Assembly (NCBI RefSeq): GCF_021043395.1
Contig: NZ_JAJNKE010000011.1
Span: forward strand, 33,445 to 97,444
DNA length: 64,000 nucleotides
Direction of reading: 5' to 3'
Source: Clostridium guangxiense
Lineage (GTDB): Bacteria; Bacillota; Clostridia; Clostridiales; Clostridiaceae
In this document: one piece after another, positions 1-9,478 of the stretch
Position numbering within the stretch: the stretch's first letter is position 1
How the letters are laid out: the number at the start of each line of letters is the position of its first letter
Translations under genes and position numbers: made by a program
The notes under the pieces: model-generated
The model's database searches: none
Told to the model about the DNA's origin: nothing
The model's input: the letters and a program-made list of their open reading frames with translations, nothing else

Positions 1-212
1 GTAGAATTTCAAGATATGAAAGGAAAATACAAAGAAGAATTAGACCAAGTCTTCATAAAATTATATATATTTGGCCTAAATTTGGAGATGGTTTTTTGGC
101 ATGGATTACTGAAAGAAATTGTACGTGCATTAATGGATACAGATGGAATCATCGCAGCTGGGTAAAATTTAGAATGAACTTAGAGAAAATTATGGATTTT
201 AGAGAAGACTAA
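1..212 (+). other. Possible coding remnant cut by the window edge
   Basis: Two overlapping plus-strand frames are open from the left edge. One runs to a stop at 210-212 and contains the residues FGDGFLAWITERN. The other runs to a stop near 162 and reads EFQDMKGKYKEELDQ. I recognise neither, and the two together look like a frameshifted or decayed 3' end of a gene that starts outside the window. No terminator-like hairpin follows directly. The stretch from here to the response regulator otherwise holds only the inverted repeat listed next. Confidence 0.2.
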
Positions 213-325
213 ATTTTAGAATGAATAAGATTTAAGAGCGTATCAAGCTTTCTTAAACTTGGATGCGTTTTTTACGAAATCACCTTAATAAGGAGGGTGA
301 CGCATTAGCATATTTTTTTATGCTT

Positions 326-391
326 GATATGCTCCCTTCTAGGTAGACAAGTGAAATAATAAAAAACTTGTCACTTAGGAGGGAGCATATC
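326..391. repeat. 26-bp near-perfect inverted repeat, IS-end-like
   Basis: Two arms of about 26 bp (326-352 and 366-391) are inverted copies of each other, differing at only a few positions, around a 14-nt AT-rich loop. The outermost 12 bp (GATATGCTCCCT) are perfectly complementary. There is no U-run after either arm, so this is not a standard terminator. It resembles two facing ends of an insertion sequence or a MITE. No transposase reading frame is visible beside it. Confidence 0.5.
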
Positions 392-543
392 ATTGGTTAT
401 AACAATAATTTGATAAAATCAATGATTCAATGGATTATGAACCTTTAATTGTTTTTCAGTAATTTTGAGTTTACACATTACGAAAATAATGGTTGTATGG
501 TATTTTGATTTTTAAGATGATATATATAAACAGGAGGGATATT

Positions 544-1224
544 ATGAGCGTTATACTTATTATTGAAGATAATAAAGATGTAAATATGATGTTAAAAGAA
601 GTGTTGATAGACGCAGGACATGAGGTAAAATCAGTTTATACAGGTATAGATGGTATACGTGAAATTAAAAGCTTAAAATATGATTTAGTTCTCCTTGATA
701 TTATGCTTCCATATAAAAGTGGAGATGAAATACTAAAGGAAATGAGAGAGTTTTCAGAGATTCCTGTTATTATTATTTCTGCAAAGGATATGGTTGGCAC
801 TAAAATAGATTTTTTAAAACTTGGCGCAGACGACTATATTACAAAGCCTTTTGACTTAGGAGAAGTTGCAGCACGAGTGGAAGCTAATTTGAGACGTTCA
901 AGCCAGAAGATTCAGGTAGATAAATCCTTTCGTTATAAAGATATGGTGCTTGATGATAGTACAAAGAGCGTTACTGTGAATAATAGTGAACTTGAGCTTA
1001 CTGCTAAGGAATATATGATATTAGAGATGTTAATAAAGAATAAGGGCAAGGTATTTACAAAAGCAAATCTTTACGAATCGATTTGGCAGGAGGAATACCT
1101 TGGTGATGATAATGCGGTTAAAACACATATCAGTAATCTACGAAACAAACTAAAAAAGGTAAATCCCAAGGCACAGTATGTTGAAACCGTGTGGGGACTT
1201 GGTTATCGTTTATATAAAGAATGA
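544..1224 (+). CDS. OmpR/PhoB-family response regulator
   Basis: Cytoplasmic transcription factor of a two-component system, 226 residues. The N-terminal receiver domain (about 1-115) shows the acidic pair E8/D9, the phospho-acceptor D52 in LLDIMLP, S79 and K101 in ITKPF. The C-terminal winged helix (about 130-226) has the usual recognition helix and wing, including DNAVKTHISNLRNKL. I chose the ATG preceded by AGGAGG at 6-7 nt; an in-frame ATG 17 codons upstream has no ribosome binding site. It heads a regulator / ABC ATPase / permease / kinase gene set typical of bacitracin or lantibiotic response modules. Such regulators usually control the adjacent exporter; that target is inferred. Confidence 0.9.
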   Translation: MSVILIIEDNKDVNMMLKEVLIDAGHEVKSVYTGIDGIREIKSLKYDLVLLDIMLPYKSGDEILKEMREFSEIPVIIISAKDMVGTKIDFLKLGADDYITKPFDLGEVAARVEANLRRSSQKIQVDKSFRYKDMVLDDSTKSVTVNNSELELTAKEYMILEMLIKNKGKVFTKANLYESIWQEEYLGDDNAVKTHISNLRNKLKKVNPKAQYVETVWGLGYRLYKE

Positions 1225-1320
1225 ATTATCTTTTTCTTGACACTTTCCTTTAGGAACTTAACCTTTTCTAAACCTTTGAACATTATAATTAATTTATAGG
1301 AAGGACAGAGGTGAATAGGA

Positions 1321-2244
1321 ATGTTTAAATATATTTTAAAAACGGAAGATCTTACGAAAAGTTATCATGGTGTTACTGTTTTAAATAATGTATCAGTAAC
1401 CTTGAAAGCTGGCAAAATATATGGATTAATTGGGCAGAATGGTGCTGGGAAGTCAACATTTATGAAGCTTATTACAGGTCTTACTTTTCCTACAAGCGGA
1501 GGTATTGAACTCTTTGGTCATACTGGTGAAAAAGCTTTACAGAATGAACGAAAAAGGCTTGGCTCTATGATTGAATATCCAAGTCTTGACTTAAGCATGA
1601 CAGCAGAAGAAAATATTAGATTTCATAGAATTATGAAAGGTATCCCTGACAAAGGTATTGAAGATCAGGTATTAAAGCTTGTTAATATTGCTAATACAGG
1701 TAAAAAGAAAGTAAAAAACTTTTCACTTGGTATGAAACAACGTTTAGGAATTGCTATTGCGCTTCTTGGTAATCCAGAATTGCTTATTTTGGATGAACCA
1801 ATAAACGGACTTGATCCATTAGGAGTAGTTGAAATCCGAAAATTGTTAAAAGGGTTATGTGAGGAGAGGCAAATGACAATTTTAATTTCAAGTCATAACT
1901 TGCCAGAAATGTATCAAACAGCTACTGATTATATTATTATTCATAAAGGCGAAATTAAGCAGGAGTTAACACTTGATGAACTTGAGGAATGTTGTAAACA
2001 TCATATTCGTATAAGCTGTACGGAACCAGAAAAATTAGCTAGTGTTTTAGAAATGGAACTGAAAACGCAGAATTACAAGGTTATGCCAGATAAATCGATT
2101 AAACTGTACGACTATATAGATGATAAGGAGCAAGTGGCAAGGATTCTCTTTGAAAATGAAATTATCGTTACAAATTTTTCAAGTGAGGGTGATACTCTTG
2201 AGGATTACTTTATTTCTGTTGTTGGAGGTGAAAAGAATGTATAA
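1321..2244 (+). CDS. ABC exporter ATP-binding protein (BcrA/lantibiotic-protection type)
   Basis: The nucleotide-binding subunit of an ABC-2 type exporter, 307 residues. Visible are Walker A GQNGAGKST (about 38-46), signature SLGMKQR (about 135-141), Walker B LLILDEP (about 154-160) and the switch histidine in SSHN (about 192). The ~80-residue tail after the ATPase core is typical of BcrA-like proteins, which remove peptide antibiotics such as bacitracin or lantibiotics from the membrane. Its last 8 bases overlap the permease start, so the two are translationally coupled. The substrate cannot be read from sequence. Confidence 0.9.
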   Translation: MFKYILKTEDLTKSYHGVTVLNNVSVTLKAGKIYGLIGQNGAGKSTFMKLITGLTFPTSGGIELFGHTGEKALQNERKRLGSMIEYPSLDLSMTAEENIRFHRIMKGIPDKGIEDQVLKLVNIANTGKKKVKNFSLGMKQRLGIAIALLGNPELLILDEPINGLDPLGVVEIRKLLKGLCEERQMTILISSHNLPEMYQTATDYIIIHKGEIKQELTLDELEECCKHHIRISCTEPEKLASVLEMELKTQNYKVMPDKSIKLYDYIDDKEQVARILFENEIIVTNFSSEGDTLEDYFISVVGGEKNV

Positions 2245-3034
2245 TTTGATTAAAGCTGATTTGTTTAAATTACGCAAATCAATGGCAATTAAGATCTTAC
2301 TTGGAATTACAACTGTAAGTTCAATAGCTATGATTATGATGGCATATTTATTGCAGCAGGGTAAACTTAGTGCAAGTGCTTCTGGGCTGGGGTTTATGTT
2401 TTCTGACGCAAATATGATAAGTATTCTTGGAGCTGGTGTAGCCAGTATTATTATTTGTGGTGATTTTGATAATAGAACAATCCATGAAGCTATTGTAAAT
2501 GGAAATAGTAGAGTAAAAGTTGTTATTAGTAAGTCAATTACATTTTGTTGCGGTTTGTTTATTATTTTGCTTCCATATATTATTGTAACTGCCATAGCAA
2601 TTAGCACGGGTTATAAATATAATATGGGTCAAGTATCAGTCGGTTTTTTAAATATAATTACATTAGAGGCTGGTAAGGCTATTTCTACATCACAAGTGTG
2701 GAAGTTGTTAATCATTATGCTTGCATTAGCGATTTTGTATGCAGCACAGCTTAGTATTTGTATACCGTTTGCTATTAGCTTTAAAAAGCCAGTTGTTGTG
2801 GTTCCAGTGTATTATGGCATTGTACTTTTTTGTACTCAGTTAAGTAGATTGGAGAAAACATCCAAGGTATTTAAAAATATTTATGAGCTTACGCCATATG
2901 AAGGTAAGTATTCTCTCATGTCACTTAGTGCAGGAACAAATGATATAATAAAGGCAATTGCTGTTAGTTTAACATTTATGATTATAATGCTTACGATTAC
3001 ATGCTTTGTATTTAGAAAGGCTGAAATTAAGTAA
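2237..3034 (+). CDS. ABC-2 type exporter permease
   Basis: Integral membrane partner of the preceding ATPase, 265 residues with about six hydrophobic segments. It begins MYNLIKADLFKLRKS, the usual cytoplasmic lead-in of BcrB/LanEFG-like permeases. I chose the ATG behind GGAGGTG, which overlaps the end of the ATPase gene; the longer frame would start far inside that gene without a binding site. A structured repeat element begins at the base right after its stop codon and separates it from the kinase gene. Confidence 0.85.
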   Translation: MYNLIKADLFKLRKSMAIKILLGITTVSSIAMIMMAYLLQQGKLSASASGLGFMFSDANMISILGAGVASIIICGDFDNRTIHEAIVNGNSRVKVVISKSITFCCGLFIILLPYIIVTAIAISTGYKYNMGQVSVGFLNIITLEAGKAISTSQVWKLLIIMLALAILYAAQLSICIPFAISFKKPVVVVPVYYGIVLFCTQLSRLEKTSKVFKNIYELTPYEGKYSLMSLSAGTNDIIKAIAVSLTFMIIMLTITCFVFRKAEIK

Positions 3035-3132
3035 AGATAAGCCAACTAAAAATTCGAAATTTATTCGTAACAAAATGACATCTTCTGGTCATTATGGCGC
3101 ACATAAATTTTATTAGCTTACGCAGTTTATCT
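3035..3132 (-). repeat. Three-stem dispersed element, copy a
   Basis: Copy a of a ~90-105 bp family, present in inverse orientation. The core reads (on the minus strand) TGTGCGCCATAATGACC, then a GAAGAT loop and GTCATT. Three nested stems can be drawn: an outer stem AGATAAGC/GTTTATCT (one G-T pair), a middle stem AAATTTAT/ATAAATTT, and an inner stem AATGAC/GTCATT closing the GAAGAT loop. The element starts one base after the permease stop and ends about 20 bp before the kinase start. It therefore lies inside an operon and would be part of the mRNA. Confidence 0.7.
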
Positions 3133-3152
3133 ATATTGAAAGGTGGATGAAA

Positions 3153-4046
3153 ATGCTCGTAACTGTGGTTTGTATTTTGAGTATATCAATTATATTATTT
3201 GTTTTATACATTTCATTTCTTCAGCTGCAGTTACACAGCATTAATAAACAACTATCTAAAAGGCTTAAAGAACACACACGTCAGCCTGTAAGTTTAATCC
3301 TATTTAGCAAAGAACTTAATGCTTTAGCAGCTAACATAAATAAATGTCTTAAAGAGGAGGAAAATCTTCGAATTGATGCTATTCGTGAGGAAAAACATTT
3401 TAAAGAGATGATTTCAAATATTTCTCATGATCTTAGAACACCACTTACTGCTATAAAGGGATATCAACAGCTCATAGAAAAAGGAACTCTTTCTAATGAA
3501 CAGAGACAAAAGCTTAAGGTTGCTCAAAAGCATGCGAATGAATTAGGTGATTTAATTGAACACTTTTTTGAGTATGCATATCTTTTGAATGCAGAGCCAG
3601 AACTTAAAATGGAGAGGATTAATATAACAAATCTTGTAGCAGAATGTATAGCAGCGGCTATTACAGTTCTTGAAAAAAATAATTTGATGGTACATTTTTA
3701 TGAAGCACCACCTGTATTTGTTTTTGTCGATAAAGAGGCAATTATAAGGATTATTCAAAATCTAATACGAAATTGTGTAAAGCATTCTCACGGAGATATA
3801 GAGGTACAAATATTTACTGAAAAAAATGCTGTAATATCCTTTAAAAATTTTGTTGAGAATGAATGTGAAATTGATGTGAAACGGGTATTTGATCGCTTTT
3901 ACACCGGAGATAAAGCAAGAAGTAAGACCACTGGATTGGGTTTGTCTATAGTAAGGCTTTTAACAGAACAAATGGGCGGCAGTACTAGTGCATCACTTAA
4001 GGATAATATACTTGATATACGAGTTCAATTACCACTATTCAAATAA
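3153..4046 (+). CDS. Sensor histidine kinase
   Basis: Membrane-bound histidine kinase, about 297 residues. It has a single N-terminal hydrophobic segment (about 1-24) and almost no extracellular part, like the intramembrane-sensing kinases paired with peptide-antibiotic exporters. The dimerisation box SHDLRTPLTA carries the phospho-acceptor H92. The N box IQNLIRNCVKHS and the G box DRFYTGDKARSKTTGLGLS are intact. I prefer the second ATG, because AAAGGTGG is too close to the first (6 bases upstream). It presumably phosphorylates the response regulator at the head of the gene set. Confidence 0.88.
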   Translation: MLVTVVCILSISIILFVLYISFLQLQLHSINKQLSKRLKEHTRQPVSLILFSKELNALAANINKCLKEEENLRIDAIREEKHFKEMISNISHDLRTPLTAIKGYQQLIEKGTLSNEQRQKLKVAQKHANELGDLIEHFFEYAYLLNAEPELKMERINITNLVAECIAAAITVLEKNNLMVHFYEAPPVFVFVDKEAIIRIIQNLIRNCVKHSHGDIEVQIFTEKNAVISFKNFVENECEIDVKRVFDRFYTGDKARSKTTGLGLSIVRLLTEQMGGSTSASLKDNILDIRVQLPLFK

Positions 4047-4140
4047 TTTTAAATATAACCTTTATTTAATACAATACTTATTTGTTATAATATACAAGTA
4101 AAGTGTATATGCTTATTAAAATATTAGGAGAGAAGCAAAA

Positions 4141-5334
4141 ATGGATAAACTTAAATATACTATTTGTTTTATTAAAAGAGGAGACGAAATACTACTTTTA
4201 AATAGAGAAAAGCCAAGTTGGATGGGAAACTGGAATGGAGTCGGAGGAAAATTTGAGGAAGGTGAAACTCCAAAGGACTGTATACTTAGAGAGGTATACG
4301 AGGAGACAGGCATAAAGCTTAAAGATGTACAGTTTAAAGGTGTTGTTACTTGGAGGGTAGATAAAATTAGAAATGGTGGAATGTATTTATTCATGCAGGA
4401 GGTTTCAGAGGATTTTGAGTACAAAGTTCCCATAAAAACAAGAGAAGGAATTTTGGATTGGAAGAAAGTAGAGTGGATTATGAATCCAGAGAACACAGGG
4501 ATAGCTCATAATTTACCTAAATTTTTGCCAAAGATGCTTAAGGATAAGGGTACATTTCAATATCACTGTATTTTTAATAACAATGTATTGCTAGACGTTG
4601 AAATAAAGAAATATGATATTAAAGAGAATATTGCAGTAAATTTATTGTTGAAAAAGCTATTATTAAATGTAGATATGCTACAATGCATAAGAAGAGACAG
4701 TGCGGAAATAATATTTGCTTCAGATAAAGGTGTGCTGCTTTATGACGCTATATCAGGGGCTTACATGATGAGTACTGAGGATATGAAGACAGCGAAGGAA
4801 ATAATAAGCAAAATTCCACAGAATGCTAATATAGTTGTTTGTCATCAGGAAGTGTACTATGATCTACTTATGAGCACATATCATTTTAAGGATAAAATGA
4901 TATGTAATAATTCTGTATACACTAAAAATACTCTAATGGAGGTTTCAAAAGCTTCACCAGAGATAAGACTTTTAACTAGAGATTACATAGGTTTTATTAT
5001 TAAACATTATTCAAAGAAAGAGCTTTGTAATGACGATTATATTGGTGAAAGAATAGATGCTGGAGTTGTGTATGGTGCATTTATAGATGGTGAGCTTTGT
5101 GGTTTTATAGGAAGCCATGAAGAAGGTTCAATTGGAATGCTTGAAGTTCTTCCTCAGTTTAGGAGAAGAAAAATAGCAACGCATCTTATTGTTAAAGCTG
5201 TAAATGAGATGCTGAAAAAAGGTTTTTATGCTTATGGACAAATTGAAGATGGTAACGAGGCATCTACAAAGCTTCAGAAAAAACTTGGATTTCAGATTTC
5301 AAAAGAGAAAATTTGTTGGCTATTTAAATTATGA
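4141..5334 (+). CDS. Nudix hydrolase fused to a GNAT acetyltransferase
   Basis: A 397-residue two-domain protein. Residues 1-135 are a MutT-like Nudix domain with a complete Nudix box (G, 5 residues, E, 7 residues, then REVYEETGI). The early NREKPSWMGNWNGVGG resembles 8-oxo-dGTP diphosphatases. Residues of roughly 270-397 are a GNAT fold, with LEVLPQFRRRKIATHLI as the acetyl-CoA-binding stretch and KLGF near the end. The region between matches nothing I recognise; it may be the N-terminal half of a double GNAT. The stop overlaps the helicase start (ATGA). Nudix activity is well supported; the substrates of both halves are unknown. Confidence 0.8.
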   Translation: MDKLKYTICFIKRGDEILLLNREKPSWMGNWNGVGGKFEEGETPKDCILREVYEETGIKLKDVQFKGVVTWRVDKIRNGGMYLFMQEVSEDFEYKVPIKTREGILDWKKVEWIMNPENTGIAHNLPKFLPKMLKDKGTFQYHCIFNNNVLLDVEIKKYDIKENIAVNLLLKKLLLNVDMLQCIRRDSAEIIFASDKGVLLYDAISGAYMMSTEDMKTAKEIISKIPQNANIVVCHQEVYYDLLMSTYHFKDKMICNNSVYTKNTLMEVSKASPEIRLLTRDYIGFIIKHYSKKELCNDDYIGERIDAGVVYGAFIDGELCGFIGSHEEGSIGMLEVLPQFRRRKIATHLIVKAVNEMLKKGFYAYGQIEDGNEASTKLQKKLGFQISKEKICWLFKL

Positions 5335-8219
5335 AACCCTATAGCATATTAAACAATCTAGTATTTTTAAACATAAAAACTGCAAATGACAATAAGCTTG
5401 TAAAGGTTGATGCTGTTAAGATAAAAAATAAAATAGTTACTAAATTTAATAAGTTTGAGCAGCTTAGTGAGATTAAGGGAGAACTTAAGATTTTTGCCGA
5501 AGACCTTCCTTTAGTTTGTCATGATTCAACCTTTGCAAAAAGTATTCTTAATGTTGGAAGCAAGTTTTTGGATTCTTTAGAACTTGTGGCCATACTTTTT
5601 CCAGAGTTTCCAGAGTTTAATCTTCAGTATTTAAAAAATAAATTTGTGACAAAATATAAAGATATTAGTATTCAAGAAGAGTTGATAGAAGTACTTAATT
5701 ATGTTATAAGCCGCTTTTATTCTGAAAATGGCTATGCTATTCCTATGAATATATTAGAGCTCGAACATTGGAACTGGTATAAGTACATTTCCAGCGTGAA
5801 CATGGATGATGTGAAATGTTTTGTAGATAACAAACCTACTGCTTTAGAAAATAAAGAGAGAGAGCCGTATCCGGTTTTTGCTCTTAAGGATTACGAAAAG
5901 CTTTTTGAAAATGAGGCTATATGGAAACGCGGAGGAAGAAGCTACACTCTAAGACCACAGCAGAGAGATGCGGCTAAAGTTATAAGAGAAGGACTAGAAA
6001 AGGGAAAAATAACAATAATGGAAGCACCAACGGGCCTTGGAAAAAGTATGGCTTATTTGCTTCCTTCTATTATTTATACACATCTTAAACAAGAAAAAGT
6101 AATTTTATCCACAAACACTAAGGGGTTACAAGGGCAACTTGTGGATAAAGATATACCAAATATTTTAGAAGCACTGGATTTAAAAAGAGATGTTAACTAT
6201 ACCTTGATAAAGGGAAAGAGCAATTATCTATGTTTTGATAGGTTTGAAGATATAGAATATCCAAGTGATATGAAAACTCTCCTTGGTTATGTGTATTTAA
6301 AAAGGCTGTTAACAGAAAAGCAAATTGGAGATATTGAAGATATAAGTGACGAGATAAAAGAAAAATTTAATTTAAATGAGTTATTGGAACAGTGTTTTTG
6401 TGATTCAGAGCTTTGTGATGTGGATAGTTGCAAATATAAAGAAAGATGTTATTATGCCTTGAAGGTTGAAGCTTTAAAAGAAGCTCAGCTAATTGTAGTA
6501 AATCATTCACTTTTATTAAAGTGGCCTTATCAAAGTATTGTGCCGCTTCAAAATCTTGTGGTGGATGAAGCACATAATTTAACTGAAGAAGCTTATGATA
6601 CCTTTGAAAGCAATTTAATTTCGTATGAGTTTGAGAAATTTTTAAAAGATATATATAATAGCGAAGAAAAAAATGGATATTTATATTATTTATCAAAGAG
6701 AACTAAAAAGGAAAACTTGCCTTTAAGTGAAATAGAGAGTGATATAGAAACATGTAGAAATGAAATTATCAGCATTAAAAGTGCTTTTGAAAAATATGTG
6801 TCTACCAGTGGAATAAGCAGGGAGTACAATATTAAAGAGCATTTAAATAAACTTAATCCAAAGATAGCAAGAATAATGGAGCATTTGGATTATCTTAAAG
6901 GAGATATATCTAAATTTAATATGGATTTAGAAAAAGCAATTACAACTTTAAAAAATATATCTACTTTAGAAAAAGATAAAAGGCTTAAGATATTGGTGGA
7001 GAAAGTAGAAACCATGAATGATTACATTAGACTTTTAGAGGAAGTGTGCATTCAAAGTGAAGAAGCCTATTGTTTTTATTTTGAAGTAGATAGGAACCTT
7101 CAGTGGTGGAAAATATCAAGTATACCTTTGGATGTATCTGGCGCTTTTTATGAAAAAGTTCTAAAGGGAGTTAATAGCTGCTTGTTTTTATCAGCTACTT
7201 TAAGTACGGATAAGGGCTACAATAATTTGAGAAACACTTTGGGAATTAACATTGCCAGTTCGGAAAATAAGGAAATAGTAGAAGTGCCGCCTATAAAGCC
7301 AATTTTCAAATATAAAGAGAAAAGTGCAGTTTATGCAGTACAGGGCATGGACCCAAATGATGCAGATGCCTTTTCAGAAGAAATGGAAGGTTTTATTTTA
7401 GAAATTTTAAATAATGTAGAGGGCAATATCATTGTGCTTTTTACAAGCATAAAAAGGCTTAAGGTATTTAAAGAAAAGGCAGCGGAAAAGCTTAAAGCTC
7501 TGGGGATTAGTATTGTTGAAAGCAAAAAAGATATAGAAAAATTGAAATCCAGAGAAGGAAGATATATTTTACTAGGCTCAAAGGGATTTTTTGAAGGCAT
7601 AGATATACCAGGTGATACTATGGCAACTGTGGTTTTAGATAAGCTTCCTAATATAAATGGAAAGGAACCCTTTTATAAATCATTAATAGATAAAAATATT
7701 GAAAAAGGCAAAAACTATTGGAATGCATATGCCGCAGTAAATTTCCCAATTGTATCTATAGATTTAAAACAAATTTATGGAAGAATTATAAGAACCGAAT
7801 ATGACTATGGTGCACTGTTTATTATGAGTAAATTTGATAGCAATAATTCAACTGTAAGAAAACTTGAAAAACAGCTTTATGGGGTGCCTATTATAAGAAA
7901 AAATAAACATGAAATTTTTAAGGATTTAAATTACAGGCGAGTAAGGTGGAAACAAATAAATCTCTATCAAATAATGAAAGAGGTTAAGGCTGCTTTAAAG
8001 AAATCTATTTTAGAAGAAAAGCCTAAAGGTATTAAACATATAGAGAAGTTTATAAATGAATTTATGGCTTTAGAATATGGCAAAAGGTATTTAAAATACG
8101 ACGCGAGCATTCAGCTAGAGGAGAAACTAGAAATTTATATTTGTGGAAAAAAGGTGAACTTAGGCGTAGGTAGAAAAAATATAGAGGAGTACTTTAGGGA
8201 TATTTGCTATAAAAATTAA
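5331..8219 (+). CDS. DinG/XPD-like ATP-dependent DNA helicase
   Basis: A 962-residue superfamily 2 helicase. Walker A APTGLGKSMAYLLP is at about 230-243 and the DEAH box VDEAHNL at about 410-416. Four cysteines of an XPD-type Fe-S domain lie between them (NYLCFDRF, then CDVDSCKYKERC). The C-terminal helicase half includes LSATL, ILLGSKGFFEGIDIPG and QIYGRIIRTEYDYG. Members unwind 5'-tailed or R-loop DNA during repair. The N-terminal ~200 residues lack an obvious exonuclease motif. Its ATG overlaps the stop of the Nudix-GNAT gene, so it is coupled to a nucleotide-sanitising enzyme. Confidence 0.85.
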   Translation: MKPYSILNNLVFLNIKTANDNKLVKVDAVKIKNKIVTKFNKFEQLSEIKGELKIFAEDLPLVCHDSTFAKSILNVGSKFLDSLELVAILFPEFPEFNLQYLKNKFVTKYKDISIQEELIEVLNYVISRFYSENGYAIPMNILELEHWNWYKYISSVNMDDVKCFVDNKPTALENKEREPYPVFALKDYEKLFENEAIWKRGGRSYTLRPQQRDAAKVIREGLEKGKITIMEAPTGLGKSMAYLLPSIIYTHLKQEKVILSTNTKGLQGQLVDKDIPNILEALDLKRDVNYTLIKGKSNYLCFDRFEDIEYPSDMKTLLGYVYLKRLLTEKQIGDIEDISDEIKEKFNLNELLEQCFCDSELCDVDSCKYKERCYYALKVEALKEAQLIVVNHSLLLKWPYQSIVPLQNLVVDEAHNLTEEAYDTFESNLISYEFEKFLKDIYNSEEKNGYLYYLSKRTKKENLPLSEIESDIETCRNEIISIKSAFEKYVSTSGISREYNIKEHLNKLNPKIARIMEHLDYLKGDISKFNMDLEKAITTLKNISTLEKDKRLKILVEKVETMNDYIRLLEEVCIQSEEAYCFYFEVDRNLQWWKISSIPLDVSGAFYEKVLKGVNSCLFLSATLSTDKGYNNLRNTLGINIASSENKEIVEVPPIKPIFKYKEKSAVYAVQGMDPNDADAFSEEMEGFILEILNNVEGNIIVLFTSIKRLKVFKEKAAEKLKALGISIVESKKDIEKLKSREGRYILLGSKGFFEGIDIPGDTMATVVLDKLPNINGKEPFYKSLIDKNIEKGKNYWNAYAAVNFPIVSIDLKQIYGRIIRTEYDYGALFIMSKFDSNNSTVRKLEKQLYGVPIIRKNKHEIFKDLNYRRVRWKQINLYQIMKEVKAALKKSILEEKPKGIKHIEKFINEFMALEYGKRYLKYDASIQLEEKLEIYICGKKVNLGVGRKNIEEYFRDICYKN

Positions 8220-8358
8220 GAGTACAGATTACAGAGTACAAAGTACAGCGAAGGATGAATTTCCTTCATTTTACTGCGGAAATTCTTATAATATAAGATT
8301 TTTCATAGCGTTAGCGGAGAAAAATCATCCATAACTGTGCTCTGCACTTTGTACTCTA
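8220..8358. repeat. Palindromic dispersed repeat, family A
   Basis: An inverted repeat starting immediately after the helicase stop. The left arm contains GAGTACAAAGTACAGCG and GGATGA; the right arm contains ATCATCC, GCTCTGCACTTTGTACTC. The middle also folds back on itself. Related sequences with GGATGATTT and runs of ACAATTCACAATGCAC occur near 29.2, 34.0, 36.4, 37.6 and 49.7 kb. Confidence 0.6.
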
Positions 8359-8374
8359 GTTAAAGGAGATAGTG

Positions 8375-9331
8375 ATGAAAGCTGAGATATATGATAAATT
8401 AACTGCATTAACAGATGAAGAAATAAAGATTTTAAATGGAGAGCATGAAGTTAATAAGAGCTTGTACACAGATAATAGTAAGTTTGTTATAGATAGTAGT
8501 AAATTACTTCCCAAAGGTCAACTAATAGATATTAGAAAACATACAAGATTTATTAATTTTCCTAATCATACACATAACTATATCGAGGTTAGTTATGTGT
8601 ACGAAGGGTCTCTAATTCAAATAATAGATGGAAGAAAAATAAAGCTTGAAAAAGGTGAAATTATATTTTTAAATCAGTACATTACTCATGAAATAGAAGC
8701 TTCGGGTAAAGGAGACATAATAATAAATTTTATAATTAAACCGGAATTTTTTGATTACATATTAACGCTTTTAGGTGATGAAAATGTAATAAGTAAGTTT
8801 TTAATAACTACATTATATAAGGATTATGAGGCAGGAGAATATTTATACTTTAAGGTTTCAGAGAAAAAAGAAATTCAAGACCTTCTCACGAAAATAATTA
8901 CCGAGTTATATGAACTAACTATAATGAGAGATGCAGCAATAAAACTTTTAGTAGGACTTTTATTAGTAGAACTTTCAAGAAATTCGGAGAATATAGAAGT
9001 TTATTCCATGAATAATTATGAAAAAATGATAATAATTAGCATTTTTAAATATATTGATGAAAATTATAATAAGGCAACTTTAGGAGAAGCTTCAGAAAAA
9101 TTAAAGCAGCCTAACTACAAATTAAGCAAGCTAATTAAAAAGCATACGGGTATGACCTTTAAGGAGCTGCTTCAAGAAAAAAGACTCAGTAAGGCTATAG
9201 AACTATTACAAATGAGCAGTTATTCTATATCTGAAATCATTGAGCTAGTTGGTTATGAAAATCCAACATATTTTTATAAGATATTTGAAAAAAAGTATGG
9301 GGTCACACCAAGAAAATATAATAAGCATTAA
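8375..9331 (+). CDS. AraC-family regulator, probable rhamnose-operon activator
   Basis: A 318-residue transcription factor. The N-terminal cupin sensor domain has FPNHTHNYIEVSYVYEG, with the histidines typical of sugar-binding AraC proteins. The C-terminal double helix-turn-helix (about 215-318) ends with YENPTYFYKIFEKKYGVTPRKY. I took the ATG rather than the overlapping GTG three bases upstream, since AAAGGAGA is better spaced. It lies directly upstream of, and codirectional with, the rhamnose genes, with a terminator between them. It is most simply their L-rhamnose-responsive activator, comparable to RhaS/RhaR in role; the ligand is inferred from position. Confidence 0.85.
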   Translation: MKAEIYDKLTALTDEEIKILNGEHEVNKSLYTDNSKFVIDSSKLLPKGQLIDIRKHTRFINFPNHTHNYIEVSYVYEGSLIQIIDGRKIKLEKGEIIFLNQYITHEIEASGKGDIIINFIIKPEFFDYILTLLGDENVISKFLITTLYKDYEAGEYLYFKVSEKKEIQDLLTKIITELYELTIMRDAAIKLLVGLLLVELSRNSENIEVYSMNNYEKMIIISIFKYIDENYNKATLGEASEKLKQPNYKLSKLIKKHTGMTFKELLQEKRLSKAIELLQMSSYSISEIIELVGYENPTYFYKIFEKKYGVTPRKYNKH

Positions 9332-9365
9332 AGTTTCTAGTATAAGCTAGAGACTTTTTTATTTT
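9331..9365 (+). terminator. Intrinsic terminator after the AraC gene
   Basis: A 10-bp stem (AAGTTTCTAG with CTAGAGACTT, one G-U pair) followed by a T-rich run. It overlaps the end of the regulator gene and separates it from the rhamnose operon. Confidence 0.8.
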
Positions 9366-9447
9366 TTTATGTTTGCAAATAAGGATAAAAAATTTAATTC
9401 GTTTGGATATTAAAAATAGTGATAAAATGAAATATAATTTAAGCATA

Positions 9448-9461
9448 AGTAAACGATTAAA
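9448..9461 (+). promoter_or_regulatory. Weak cre-like site upstream of the rhamnose operon
   Basis: AGTAAACGATTAAA keeps the central AAACGAT of the cre sites found upstream of the two starch genes in this window, but misses two consensus positions. A possible -10 (TATAAT, 9433-9438) lies just upstream. A CcpA site here would fit carbon catabolite control of rhamnose use; evidence is modest. Confidence 0.35.
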
Positions 9462-9478
9462 TCAAAGGAGGAATTATC

